Notes: generated from the sequence alone by a model not told the origin. Numbered from the stretch's first letter, positions 6,728 through 13,560 are shown. The stretch: 13,612 nt of DNA from Flavobacteriales bacterium UBA5933 (GCA_002430925.1 DJDD01000184.1:572-14183); one strand, 5' to 3'. Numbers and translations: made by a program.

Positions 6728-9700
6728 TTAGAAGAGCAAGCGATGAAGAATATTTGTTGGAAGATCGTGCCGCATTTAGAATTATTAATTCAATTTCTCA
6801 AAAAACTGAATTAAGAAGTAATGATACTATTGATGTTGATATTACAAGTAGACAATTTCATGATTTTAAAATAGGTGATACTTTTTACTATTTAGGTAGA
6901 AAATACACTTTAAATCAAATTCCTAGTTATCAAAAGAATAGTAGGAATGAATATCAATATTCTGCAACGTTTGAAGGAGTAATGTATGACCTTCGTCGTG
7001 CTTCTTATGATGTAAATATTGACACAACAGGATCTGCAATTTATGGCGAAACATTAACTGCTGATTTGGAATTATTCGCTAAGGTTTTAGTTGAAAATGC
7101 AAATCGTGTATTTACTGATAAATGGGCTTTAGGTAAGCTTCCAGAAAATACAGAAACCAAAACTATTACATTTTCCGAAGATGATAATTGTCTTGGAGTT
7201 TTACAAAAACTATGTGATGAATATGACACTGATTTTACAATATCAACAGATAATAACGGTTTAAACAAAATTAATTTCCTACAAGTGGGAGAAGAAATTC
7301 CACTTGAATTTAAGGTAGGGTTTAATGGTGGACTTTACAATTTAACTCGTGAAAAGGTAGATAGTTCAGATATTATCACACGATTAAAGGTTTATGGTTC
7401 TGATCAAAATCTTGGTACTTCTTACCGTTCTAATAAATTAGTTTTACCAGGAAAGAACAAACCTAATTCTTATATAGAAAACATTGATGCAATTGAGCGT
7501 TTTGGGATTTATGAAGCTGTAAAAGCGTTTGATGATATTTATCCAAGAAGAAATGGAAAGGTAACTTCAATAAATACTGATTCGCCTTATAAATTTTCTG
7601 ATTCTTCAATGGATTTTGATTTGAATGAAAAAGATGAAAAAGGAAACACAAAATATTTAATTACTGGAACTTCAGCAAAAATTCATTTTAATACAGGTGC
7701 ATTAGCTGGGTATGAATTTGAATTACACGCTTATGATAATTCGACAAAAGAATTTCATATCATAAAATTTGCAGATGAAAACGGTTATGAATTTCCGTCA
7801 AAAGACAATAATGCTTTTCGTGTTTCTCCTGGTGATGAATATGTGATTTTAGATATTCAAATGCCACAAGTTTATATTGATAATGCAGAAAATGAATTAC
7901 TTCAAAAAGCAAGTGAATATTTAGCCGATAAATTAGAACCTAATGTTCAGTATTCAATGGATATTGATACACTTTATTTGCAAAGGCAATTGAATAATAC
8001 TGTAACAGAGTTCTTTAAAGTAGGTGATTTCATTAAGGTTGTTGATGAAGATTTTGGAATTAATCGATTCATTAGAATTAAATCAATTGAAAGAGATTTA
8101 AGAAATCCGTTTGATTATAAACTTGTATTATCTGATTCAAAGGTTACAAATCTTGTTTCTGGAACTATTCCTGGAGAAATAAAAGAAATTAAAAAGGTTA
8201 TCAAGCTTAATAACCTTAATAATCCAGCAAAATCTCGTAGAAATTGGAAAGATGCTCAAGAAGTTCTTAATATGGTTTTTGATGTTGAAGGTGATTACTA
8301 TACGGATAAGATTAAACCGAATTCTATTGAAACTACTCATCTACAAGTAGGAGCGAAGTCAATGCAATTTAATCTAATTGATTCTTATTTCGAACCTAAC
8401 TATCAAGGTGATCCAAATATTATAAGATGGTCCAATTGTAAACTTGTTCATTTTACAATAGAAGAAAAAATAAGAGAATGGCAAATTATTGAAGGAACTA
8501 AATCTTTAGAATCTAATATTCCTTATTATTTATATGCTCGATGTAATAAGAATAATGATGTAGGAGTGATAGAAATAACAGAAATTCAATACACTGCGGA
8601 CCAAGGAAATTACTATTATTTCTTAATAGGTATTATTAATTCTTATGATGCAGATGTTAAAGCTAGAGAAGTTTCTTTAATATATGGTTTTTCAACTACT
8701 TCTGGAAGATTTATAAAAACAGGACGCATTGAGTCGAGTGGTGGAGGTAGTACCTATTTTGATTTAGACACAGGGGAGATAAGTGGGAAAATTACATTTA
8801 CTAATGATTCTCCAGCATTTGATCAAATTAGAGATGGAATTATAGTGGGAGGAGAAAATCTGCTTAGTGGGACTGAAAATCAATCTGATTCTTATACTTT
8901 AAATCCTAATAAAATTCAGAGATATAGTGGTCAATTAAAAGATTATTCGTTTGGTTGTGATGTTGTTATAAATAAATATATGACTGTTTATTTATGTGTT
9001 ATTGGACGTGTATCCTACAAAGAATGGGAGTTACTAGGCTATAAAGAAAATGAAATAACAATTAAAGATGCAAATTTTAGAATTACAACTTTAATTAATT
9101 GCGATTTAAGTAAGTATTCCCAAATTAAAGTAGTACTTAAAAACGCAGATGATGATACTGAAGTTGTTTCTGCTGACATATCAAGAGTTAAACTAGAAAT
9201 TGGTAATATTCCAACAGATTGGTCGCCTTCATATAATGATAATGATGAAAAAATATCAGAACTTGAAAAAACTAATCAAAGAATAGAAAATATAACTTCT
9301 TTTCTTGGTACAACAGTAGACCAAAATGTTATGGCAACAGGTATTTTATTGGTTGGTTCTGAATCTCAATCTAATGCTGGAATAAGCGGATTAAATGAAA
9401 GTGGATCTAAATCTATTAGACTTTGGGCGGGAGGAACGGCTCAAAATAGAGCAAAAGCAAATTGGATGATGCTTGATGATGGTACAGAGAGAACATATCA
9501 TTCAAATGGGAATTTAGCGTCAGAAAGAGGTTTAGTAGATGGAAGTCCTATTTTTAACTTTTATCACAAAGATGGTTTCTTGCTATTCAAATTAGATCCA
9601 AATAGAGGTTTAGTAAATGTAGCGTACACTCAGGAAAGTTGGACAGAAGTAAGTTTTATAAAATTAAACAATATTGATGTTAATTCTGATGACATGACTT

Positions 9701-10014
9701 TGAAAGATGAAATAAGTCAATTTATAACGAGTGATGGTGATTATTATTATATTGAATCAAACAAAGCAAATTACAATTGTTATGAATATTTCAATGGAAC
9801 TATTCCTTCGAACTCTATTTACGAGCAGTACAATGGCTATAAATCAGTTAAAAATTCAAGAACAACAAATATACCTGATGGATGGTATTACTTTAATTTC
9901 GGTGCTCTTTTTCAGGATGCTACAACAAAATACCCATATACTTATTTAGTTTTCATTCAAAATGGAAAAACATCTAAAAGTAAAGATCTTTTAATTACGA
10001 ATATTTTAAATTAA
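6712..10014 (+). CDS. Tail tip/hub protein with C-terminal host-recognition region (Tal-like)
   Basis: The 1100-residue product starts at ATG 6712, 16 bases inside the preceding gene. Residues 1-480 resemble the baseplate-hub N-terminus of phage tail-tip proteins (gp27/Tal type): a compact beta domain, then NEYQYSATFEGVMYDLRRAS, a helical insert near 115-175, and the VYGSDQNLGTSYRSNKLVLP segment near 230. Residues ~510-700 carry a section typical of Bacteroidota phage tail proteins (DKIKPNSIETTHLQVGAKSM, later GRFIKTGRIESSGGGSTYFD). About 713-840 is a jelly-roll-like module ending LEIGNIPTDWSPSYND, the end motif of carbohydrate-binding modules in tail proteins. A short coiled coil (~845-866) leads to a fibre-like part with SIRLWAGGTAQNRAK. 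The last ~115 residues are Tyr/Asn-rich and are the most likely receptor-binding tip. I see no peptidase catalytic motif. Confidence 0.82.
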   Translation: MEQILVRRASDEEYLLEDRAAFRIINSISQKTELRSNDTIDVDITSRQFHDFKIGDTFYYLGRKYTLNQIPSYQKNSRNEYQYSATFEGVMYDLRRASYDVNIDTTGSAIYGETLTADLELFAKVLVENANRVFTDKWALGKLPENTETKTITFSEDDNCLGVLQKLCDEYDTDFTISTDNNGLNKINFLQVGEEIPLEFKVGFNGGLYNLTREKVDSSDIITRLKVYGSDQNLGTSYRSNKLVLPGKNKPNSYIENIDAIERFGIYEAVKAFDDIYPRRNGKVTSINTDSPYKFSDSSMDFDLNEKDEKGNTKYLITGTSAKIHFNTGALAGYEFELHAYDNSTKEFHIIKFADENGYEFPSKDNNAFRVSPGDEYVILDIQMPQVYIDNAENELLQKASEYLADKLEPNVQYSMDIDTLYLQRQLNNTVTEFFKVGDFIKVVDEDFGINRFIRIKSIERDLRNPFDYKLVLSDSKVTNLVSGTIPGEIKEIKKVIKLNNLNNPAKSRRNWKDAQEVLNMVFDVEGDYYTDKIKPNSIETTHLQVGAKSMQFNLIDSYFEPNYQGDPNIIRWSNCKLVHFTIEEKIREWQIIEGTKSLESNIPYYLYARCNKNNDVGVIEITEIQYTADQGNYYYFLIGIINSYDADVKAREVSLIYGFSTTSGRFIKTGRIESSGGGSTYFDLDTGEISGKITFTNDSPAFDQIRDGIIVGGENLLSGTENQSDSYTLNPNKIQRYSGQLKDYSFGCDVVINKYMTVYLCVIGRVSYKEWELLGYKENEITIKDANFRITTLINCDLSKYSQIKVVLKNADDDTEVVSADISRVKLEIGNIPTDWSPSYNDNDEKISELEKTNQRIENITSFLGTTVDQNVMATGILLVGSESQSNAGISGLNESGSKSIRLWAGGTAQNRAKANWMMLDDGTERTYHSNGNLASERGLVDGSPIFNFYHKDGFLLFKLDPNRGLVNVAYTQESWTEVSFIKLNNIDVNSDDMTLKDEISQFITSDGDYYYIESNKANYNCYEYFNGTIPSNSIYEQYNGYKSVKNSRTTNIPDGWYYFNFGALFQDATTKYPYTYLVFIQNGKTSKSKDLLITNILN

Positions 10015-10018
10015 AATT

Positions 10019-10714
10019 ATGACAGATAAAACTATTACAATAAACATTACAGATGATGATGAAAATTTAATTGCAAAAGTAGATAAAGGTCAAGTTGCAG
10101 AAGTTTACTCAAAAAAACAATCTGAGAATTACGGAATTAAAAACATTTTTAAAACACAACTTGGAACACCTACAAATAATAATTTGAATGTTGAATACAG
10201 AAATGGTACAGGAAACTGGAGTACGGGTACTTCAAATGCGCCAAGTGGATACGGTACTTGGGTTAATTTTGTAGGATACGGAGGCGACTACACTGAAACA
10301 AATAGCTGGATAGCACAATTTTTATTTCCTACTGTTCTTGGAGATTTCTATTTTCGTAATAAATCAGGTAAAGACGCATGGTCATCAACATATAAAGTTA
10401 TTACAAGTAAAGATTACACTTCCCTAAGTAAGATTAAAGAGAATATAGAAGACTATAAAGAAAGTGCATTAGAGTTAATCAATAAACTAAATATTGTTAA
10501 ATATGATAGAATAGATACTGAACAAAAAGGTGTAATAGGAATTTTAGCTGATGCAGACACAACAAATGAATGTTTCTTGAGTCCTACAAAAGATTACATT
10601 GATGTATATCAAACTATTTTCGTTTTAGCTAAATCAACACAAGAACTATCAAAACAAATTAATGAATTGATGTTAGAAATAAAAGAATTAAAAAAAATAA
10701 CAACTTCCGACTAA
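10019..10714 (+). CDS. Tail fibre protein with pyocin-knob-like domain and S74-like C-terminus
   Basis: The 231-residue product starts four bases after the hub protein stop. Residues ~1-45 would attach to the tip. Residues ~65-131 (WSTGTSNAPSGYGTWVNFVG, then QFLFPTVLGDFYFRNKSGKD and WSSTYKVITS) match the Pro/Gly-Trp-Gln-Arg-Trp pattern of the knob repeat found in R-pyocin and phage fibres. Residues ~135-228 resemble a shortened S74 intramolecular chaperone. GVIGILADADTTNECF stands where S74 domains read G-F-I-A-Q-E-V, a Tyr-rich strand follows, and there is a final trimer-forming coiled coil, STQELSKQINELMLEIKELK. The autocleavage Ser-Asp at the domain start is not clear (ITSKDYTSLSK), so self-cleavage is doubtful. 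It probably forms a short trimeric fibre or a cap to the hub protein. Pairing with the hub protein is inferred from adjacency. Confidence 0.65.
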   Translation: MTDKTITINITDDDENLIAKVDKGQVAEVYSKKQSENYGIKNIFKTQLGTPTNNNLNVEYRNGTGNWSTGTSNAPSGYGTWVNFVGYGGDYTETNSWIAQFLFPTVLGDFYFRNKSGKDAWSSTYKVITSKDYTSLSKIKENIEDYKESALELINKLNIVKYDRIDTEQKGVIGILADADTTNECFLSPTKDYIDVYQTIFVLAKSTQELSKQINELMLEIKELKKITTSD

Positions 10715-10765
10715 CTTATAAAATATCATTTATTTAACCTCTCTTTTGTGATATAATTTTACATA

Positions 10766-10790
10766 ACATTGTTGGCGCTTATAACAATGT
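10766..10790 (+). other. Perfect 8-bp hairpin immediately before the holin gene
   Basis: ACATTGTT (10766-10773) pairs with AACAATGT (10783-10790) around the nine-base loop GGCGCTTAT. It ends five bases before the holin ATG and is not followed by a T run, so it does not look like an intrinsic terminator. It lies in the 81-base gap that separates tail genes from lysis genes. It could hinder ribosome access to the holin start, stabilise a processed mRNA end, or bind a protein. The GC-rich loop stands out in this AT-rich gap. Confidence 0.5.
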
Positions 10791-10795
10791 AATAC

Positions 10796-11365
10796 ATGAA
10801 GAAAAATTACACATCTAAACTAAAACGTTGGTTAGCTTATATCACGTTATTTTTCACACCAATAATTTTACTTTTTACTACTAAAATAAAGCTAACCGAA
10901 AAAGAAAGGCTTGAATATTTTATTTCTAGCTTATTCAAATTTACACCTATAGCTTTCTTAATTAATTCAGCTTTTAATTGGCATGATGAACATCAGAGTT
11001 TTTTATATGGTTTATATGGCGTTTTGTTTGCAAATGCTTTATTTGGCGTATTAACACATTTAAAACTTAACACTTTTGATGTTGGTGAGTTTTTTAAATC
11101 TACTCTAGTAACGGTGGTTGTAGTGTTTGGAGTTTACTTTTCTTTAGACCAGATAGATGAATCTATTCCAGATGGCTTTCTTTCAGTTGCTTTTACCTCG
11201 TCTATTCAAATTATAACATTGCTATATCCTATAGCTAAAATCATGCGTAACGGTTTCATTCTTACAAACGGGAAGTTTCCTCCAGAATTTTTAATCCAAA
11301 AACTATACAACTATGAACGTGATGGAAATATTAAAGAATTTTTAGAAATAATTAAAAAGGATTAG
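10796..11365 (+). CDS. Phage holin family protein
   Basis: The 189-residue product has a basic N-terminus (MKKNYTSKLKRW) and four to five hydrophobic segments at about residues 12-29, 47-62, 69-89, 100-117 and 127-150. A charged cytoplasmic-type tail follows (FPPEFLIQKLYNYERDGNIK). This size and arrangement match the multi-pass holin family I recall from Bacteroidota phages. It is followed one base later by an endolysin gene and then by a spanin candidate, which strongly supports a lysis role. Holins accumulate in the inner membrane and at a set time open it so that the endolysin reaches the peptidoglycan. The endolysin has no signal peptide, so it would depend on this holin. The ATG at 10796 sits just after a hairpin that could affect its translation. 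No antiholin or dual start is obvious. Confidence 0.78.
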   Translation: MKKNYTSKLKRWLAYITLFFTPIILLFTTKIKLTEKERLEYFISSLFKFTPIAFLINSAFNWHDEHQSFLYGLYGVLFANALFGVLTHLKLNTFDVGEFFKSTLVTVVVVFGVYFSLDQIDESIPDGFLSVAFTSSIQIITLLYPIAKIMRNGFILTNGKFPPEFLIQKLYNYERDGNIKEFLEIIKKD

Positions 11366-11366
11366 C

Positions 11367-11996
11367 ATGATTATAGATTTTCAAAAAAAATACGGGTTAG
11401 TCACTGATGGAATAATTGGTAAAAAAACAGCTTTAAAAATTAAAGAAGTTTTTAGTTTAAATGATATTCAAACAGCTTATTTTCTTGGGCAAGGAAGTGT
11501 TGAAACTTCGAATTTTACTCTTAAAAGGGAGAATGGGAAATATTCAGAAAACCAACTAAAAGAGTATTTCTCTTATTATAAAAATAGACCTAAAGAAGCA
11601 AAACAAGATGCAGGAAAAGAAGTAGTTATTTTTAACAAGGTTTATGCCGACAAAAATAGAAGTAAGTCTTTAGCTCTTGGAAATGTTAATGAAGGTGATG
11701 GATATAAATTTAGAGGAAATTCAGCTGGACAAACAACAGGTCGCTACAACCATCAAGTTGTAGCTAACAAAGTAAATAATCAAAGTATAATGATTGATCC
11801 AGATATTCTTTGGAAAGATTATTACTTGGAATCTTTTGATATTTTTTTAAAAGATAAGAAAGTTTATCAATTAATGAAGGATATATCTCAAAATACATCT
11901 GATTTAATCACATCAAAAATCAATGGGCCTAAAAAAGTCCATGCTGATAAACGTTACAACGAAATGATTAGATATTATAAAATTATTACATCATGA
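11367..11996 (+). CDS. Endolysin, GH19 (chitinase-like) glycoside hydrolase
   Basis: The 209-residue product has no signal peptide. Residues 5-29 (FQKKYGLVTDGIIGKKTALK) look like a half-length peptidoglycan-binding repeat. The rest follows the GH19 endolysin plan. AYFLGQGSVETSNF carries the likely acid catalyst Glu46, RENGKYSENQLKEYF carries Glu55 and matches the usual E-N-x-x-Y-S element, and LGNVNEGDGYKFRG and GQTTGRYNH correspond to L-G-N...G-D-G...Q-x-T-G-R-x-N-Y. Two sites deviate from the family: the usual G-R-G before the Q-x-T-G motif is GNSAG, and the late I-N-G-G motif is INGPKK. Both putative catalytic Glu residues are present, so activity is likely. GH19 endolysins cut the glycan strands of peptidoglycan. 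The gene lies one base after the holin stop and overlaps the next gene by ATGA. Confidence 0.85.
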   Translation: MIIDFQKKYGLVTDGIIGKKTALKIKEVFSLNDIQTAYFLGQGSVETSNFTLKRENGKYSENQLKEYFSYYKNRPKEAKQDAGKEVVIFNKVYADKNRSKSLALGNVNEGDGYKFRGNSAGQTTGRYNHQVVANKVNNQSIMIDPDILWKDYYLESFDIFLKDKKVYQLMKDISQNTSDLITSKINGPKKVHADKRYNEMIRYYKIITS

Positions 11997-12562
11997 AAAA
12001 TCACAGAAAAATAATCTCATTAATAGCACTTCTTATATCATTTCTATTGATTATAAGTTTTTACGGTTGCAGAACTTCAAAAAAAATTGTAGAAAAGTCA
12101 AAAGTTGACATTGAAAAATCTGAATTAAAAATTAATAAAATTGATTCAATTAGTTCCGTAAATACTTCTACTAAATCACAAAAATTAGATTCGATCACAT
12201 GGAATAATTATATGAAATATTATGATATTTCTTATTTAGGTACTTCTATAGATGACATAGGAGCAATTGAACGCACTTCTTCAGGTTGGAAGTTTCTAGG
12301 TAAAGTAAAAGTTAGTTTAAAAGGTTCTGAAAATAATAGTGATTCGATTATAGTATCAAATAGCCATCAAATAACCAACGAGCAATTAAAACTAGATTCT
12401 AACTCAAAAATAGAAGTAAAATCAAATGACAGTCAAATAAAAATTAACAAGAATAAAGAAAATCATACACTAGGATTTACAATAGGAGTTCTAATTGCTT
12501 TAATATTGCTCGGAGCATTAATGACCTATCTCTGTTATAGGTATTTATTAAATAAGAAATAA
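11993..12562 (+). CDS. Candidate unimolecular spanin (lipoprotein with C-terminal membrane segment)
   Basis: The 189-residue product overlaps the endolysin stop (ATGA). A basic N-terminus and a hydrophobic stretch (residues ~7-23) end at FYGC, so Cys26 is the likely lipidation site; the box is non-canonical at -3/-2 but acceptable for Bacteroidota. The middle (27-155) is Ser/Lys/Asn/Asp-rich and soluble. Near the C-terminus TLGFTIGVLIALILLGALMT begins a clear membrane helix (~158-182), followed by a basic tail (YRYLLNKK). A lipoprotein N-terminus with one C-terminal inner-membrane helix is the topology of unimolecular spanins such as T1 gp11, which span the periplasm and fuse the outer and inner membranes at the end of lysis. 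Position after holin and endolysin and before the terminator fits. No separate i-spanin/o-spanin pair is seen. The assignment rests on topology and context, not homology. Confidence 0.7.
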   Translation: MKNHRKIISLIALLISFLLIISFYGCRTSKKIVEKSKVDIEKSELKINKIDSISSVNTSTKSQKLDSITWNNYMKYYDISYLGTSIDDIGAIERTSSGWKFLGKVKVSLKGSENNSDSIIVSNSHQITNEQLKLDSNSKIEVKSNDSQIKINKNKENHTLGFTIGVLIALILLGALMTYLCYRYLLNKK

Positions 12563-12569
12563 TAATTTT

Positions 12570-12602
12570 AAAGTGGTCAAATTCGACCACTTTGTTTTTT
12601 TT
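12570..12602 (+). terminator. Strong intrinsic terminator ending the late/lysis operon
   Basis: The stem AAAGTGGTC (12570-12578) pairs perfectly with GACCACTTT (12585-12593) around the loop AAATTC and is followed by G and eight T residues. It lies eight bases after the spanin stop codon and marks the 3' end of the tail/lysis transcription unit. Confidence 0.9.
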
Positions 12603-12605
12603 CAC

Positions 12606-12627
12606 AGAAGGACATTAATGTCCTTCT
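12606..12627. repeat. 22-bp perfect palindrome downstream of the late terminator
   Basis: AGAAGGACATT (12606-12616) is followed directly by its exact reverse complement AATGTCCTTCT (12617-12627), with no spacer. It starts three bases after the T run of the terminator. No T run follows, and the zero-length loop makes it a poor terminator, so a protein-binding site or a processing hairpin is more likely. Confidence 0.6.
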
Positions 12628-12662
12628 CTAAATTTATTAAATGTTAAATTTTGATTTATTTT

Positions 12663-12700
12663 AAAAATTAATACTAACAAATTTGTTAGTATTAATTTTT
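12663..12700. repeat. 38-bp perfect palindrome, candidate operator
   Basis: Positions 12663-12681 (five A, then TTAATACTAACAAA) are the exact reverse complement of 12682-12700, giving 19-bp half-sites with no mismatch. The core TACTAACAAATTTGTTAGTA is a typical shape for a dimeric repressor site. Its right half contains the -33 TTTG of the promoter at 12682-12713, so a bound protein would block RNA polymerase. It could also form an AT-rich hairpin as a backup terminator for the late operon. Confidence 0.7.
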
Positions 12701-12713
12701 GTTTATATATTTG
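12682..12713 (+). promoter_or_regulatory. Bacteroidota-type promoter (-33 TTTG, -7 TATATTTG)
   Basis: TTTG at 12682-12685 and TATATTTG at 12706-12713 are separated by 20 bases, within the usual spacing for the Bacteroidota TTTG / TAnnTTTG promoter. Transcription would start near 12720 and give a leader of about 37 bases before the ATG at 12757. The -33 element lies at the centre of the 38-bp palindrome. Confidence 0.7.
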
Positions 12714-12716
12714 TCA

Positions 12717-12739
12717 TAGATAATTAAACAAGTAATAAC
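12717..12739 (+). repeat. Leader repeat, copy 1
   Basis: TAGATAATTAAAC, three bases, then TAATAAC. The same arrangement recurs at 13200-13222 with only the three middle bases different (AAG here, TTT there), 20 of 23 identical. It begins just after the -7 element and covers most of the 5' leader of the gene at 12757. Confidence 0.55.
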
Positions 12740-12756
12740 AATTAAAATTAGAAATT

Positions 12757-13164
12757 ATGAATGCAAGACAGGCAGTTTTGGAAAATGAGAAATTAGTAGT
12801 TGAATTATATGAAAATTCAGTAACAATGAGTGAAAGAACTGGAAAATCAATTGAAGAATGTATTGATCATAAAGTAAATTTCTATGTTAGAAAATCTAAA
12901 TCAACTAACGAAGAATTAGCATGGGAAAATAGAGGTGTTGAAGCTAAGAAATTAATAGATCCAGTTGAAACTTATGATATTCATTTTAATGATGATGAAA
13001 ATTCAAATAACAAAGATTTTGAATTAACATTGGAAGAAGCTAAGAATTATATTGCTAAACACAATGGAACTAATGAATCTTATTTTGAGGATTACAAGGG
13101 AGGTTCTGTTAGTATAGTAAATAATAGAACTGGTGAAAATGTTTACGAAGAAGATATTTTATAA
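12757..13164 (+). CDS. Hypothetical acidic protein, first gene of the regulatory segment
   Basis: I do not recognise this 135-residue protein. Residues 1-50 are predicted helical (ENEKLVVELYENSVTMSERT) with one Cys at 35. Residues 65-95 are strongly acidic and Asn-rich. A helix TLEEAKNYIAKHN (91-103) is followed by a Gly-containing beta-hairpin-like end (GGSVSIVNNRTGENVYEED). No signal peptide or membrane helix is present. It has its own promoter at 12682-12713 with a palindrome over the -33 element, and an HTH gene follows 83 bases later. It is therefore probably a small regulatory or accessory protein expressed separately from the late genes and possibly controlled by that HTH protein. The ATG at 12757 follows an A/T-rich leader without Shine-Dalgarno. 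An antirepressor or an immunity-type protein is possible but unsupported. Confidence 0.75.
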   Translation: MNARQAVLENEKLVVELYENSVTMSERTGKSIEECIDHKVNFYVRKSKSTNEELAWENRGVEAKKLIDPVETYDIHFNDDENSNNKDFELTLEEAKNYIAKHNGTNESYFEDYKGGSVSIVNNRTGENVYEEDIL

Positions 13165-13194
13165 TAAAAACAAAAGCCACTTTTTCAAGTGGCT
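13160..13194 (-). terminator. Minus-strand-oriented intrinsic terminator between the two regulatory genes
   Basis: AGCCACTT (13175-13182) pairs perfectly with AAGTGGCT (13187-13194). On the minus strand the loop is the stable tetraloop GAAA and the stem is followed by TTTGTTTTTATTAT, a good terminator. On the plus strand only ATCATT follows, so termination there would be weak. No minus-strand gene that it would serve is visible within the window. Confidence 0.55.
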
Positions 13195-13199
13195 ATCAT

Positions 13200-13222
13200 T
13201 AGATAATTAAACTTTTAATAAC
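13200..13222 (+). repeat. Leader repeat, copy 2
   Basis: TAGATAATTAAAC, TTT, TAATAAC, matching copy 1 at 12717-12739 at 20 of 23 positions. Weaker similarity continues on both sides (TCAT before, ATTAAAA-like after). Here no TAnnTTTG element stands in front of it; the hairpin at 13175-13194 takes that place. Confidence 0.55.
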
Positions 13223-13247
13223 TATATTAAAAATTCACTGCAAAAAT

Positions 13248-13535
13248 ATGGATAATAATTCAAAAGTACTAATACAACTATTAGAAGAAATAAGGCTACA
13301 AAAAGGTATTTCAAGATATAAAGTAGCAAAACTTTCTGGGTTAAATGAAATGACTGTAAAACGTTTCTTTGATTTAGAAAACGAACCATCTTTATCTAAT
13401 TTTTTAGCTATTGCAAAAGTTTTAGGAGTTAATTTCTTTTTTGAAAGCAAAGAATCTGACACAGATTTAAATAAAGCTTTTCAAGATGCAATGGATAAAC
13501 TAGGAAGAAATCCAGATAATTTACCAAAAAATTAA
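13248..13535 (+). CDS. XRE/Cro-CI-type helix-turn-helix transcriptional regulator
   Basis: The 95-residue product carries an HTH_3-type domain at about residues 8-63. A first helix (VLIQLLEEIRLQKG) leads to ISRYKVAKLSGLNEMTVKRF, which covers helix 2, the turn and the recognition helix. NEPSLSNFLAIAKVLGV then gives helices 4-5, the usual P-S-L-x-x-x-x-x-I-A-x-A-L-G end motif. A short acidic C-terminal tail (DLNKAFQDAMDKL) could mediate dimerisation. There is no peptidase or sensory domain, so it resembles Cro or an antitoxin-type regulator rather than a cleavable CI. It lies 83 bases after the acidic protein and has no clear promoter of its own, so it is probably co-transcribed from 12682-12713. 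The palindromes at 12663-12700 and 12606-12627 are candidate binding sites by position only. Confidence 0.85.
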   Translation: MDNNSKVLIQLLEEIRLQKGISRYKVAKLSGLNEMTVKRFFDLENEPSLSNFLAIAKVLGVNFFFESKESDTDLNKAFQDAMDKLGRNPDNLPKN

Positions 13536-13560
13536 ATATTAAATTTGAAATAATGTTTTT

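Noticed and set aside
9731..9949. A 72-codon plus-strand frame inside the tail hub gene
   Set aside because: Out-of-frame shadow of the hub protein with Ile/Met-rich low-complexity content and no start signal.
9600..10714. Diversity-generating retroelement target in the receptor-binding region
   Set aside because: No reverse transcriptase, template repeat or matching variable repeat is visible in the window.
484..12562. Tailocin (tail-only killing particle)
   Set aside because: Tail and lysis genes without head genes fit, but the tail tube gene is also missing and the left edge is cut by the window, so this cannot be claimed.
12606..12700. Palindromes as phage attachment sites or a CRISPR array
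   Set aside because: The two palindromes are different sequences, no integrase or spacer-repeat periodicity is present, and a promoter overlaps one of them.
13235..13462. Minus-strand frame opposite the HTH gene
   Set aside because: Ser/Lys-rich shadow of a clear HTH gene. It would lie upstream of the minus-strand terminator, but nothing in its protein sequence supports coding.
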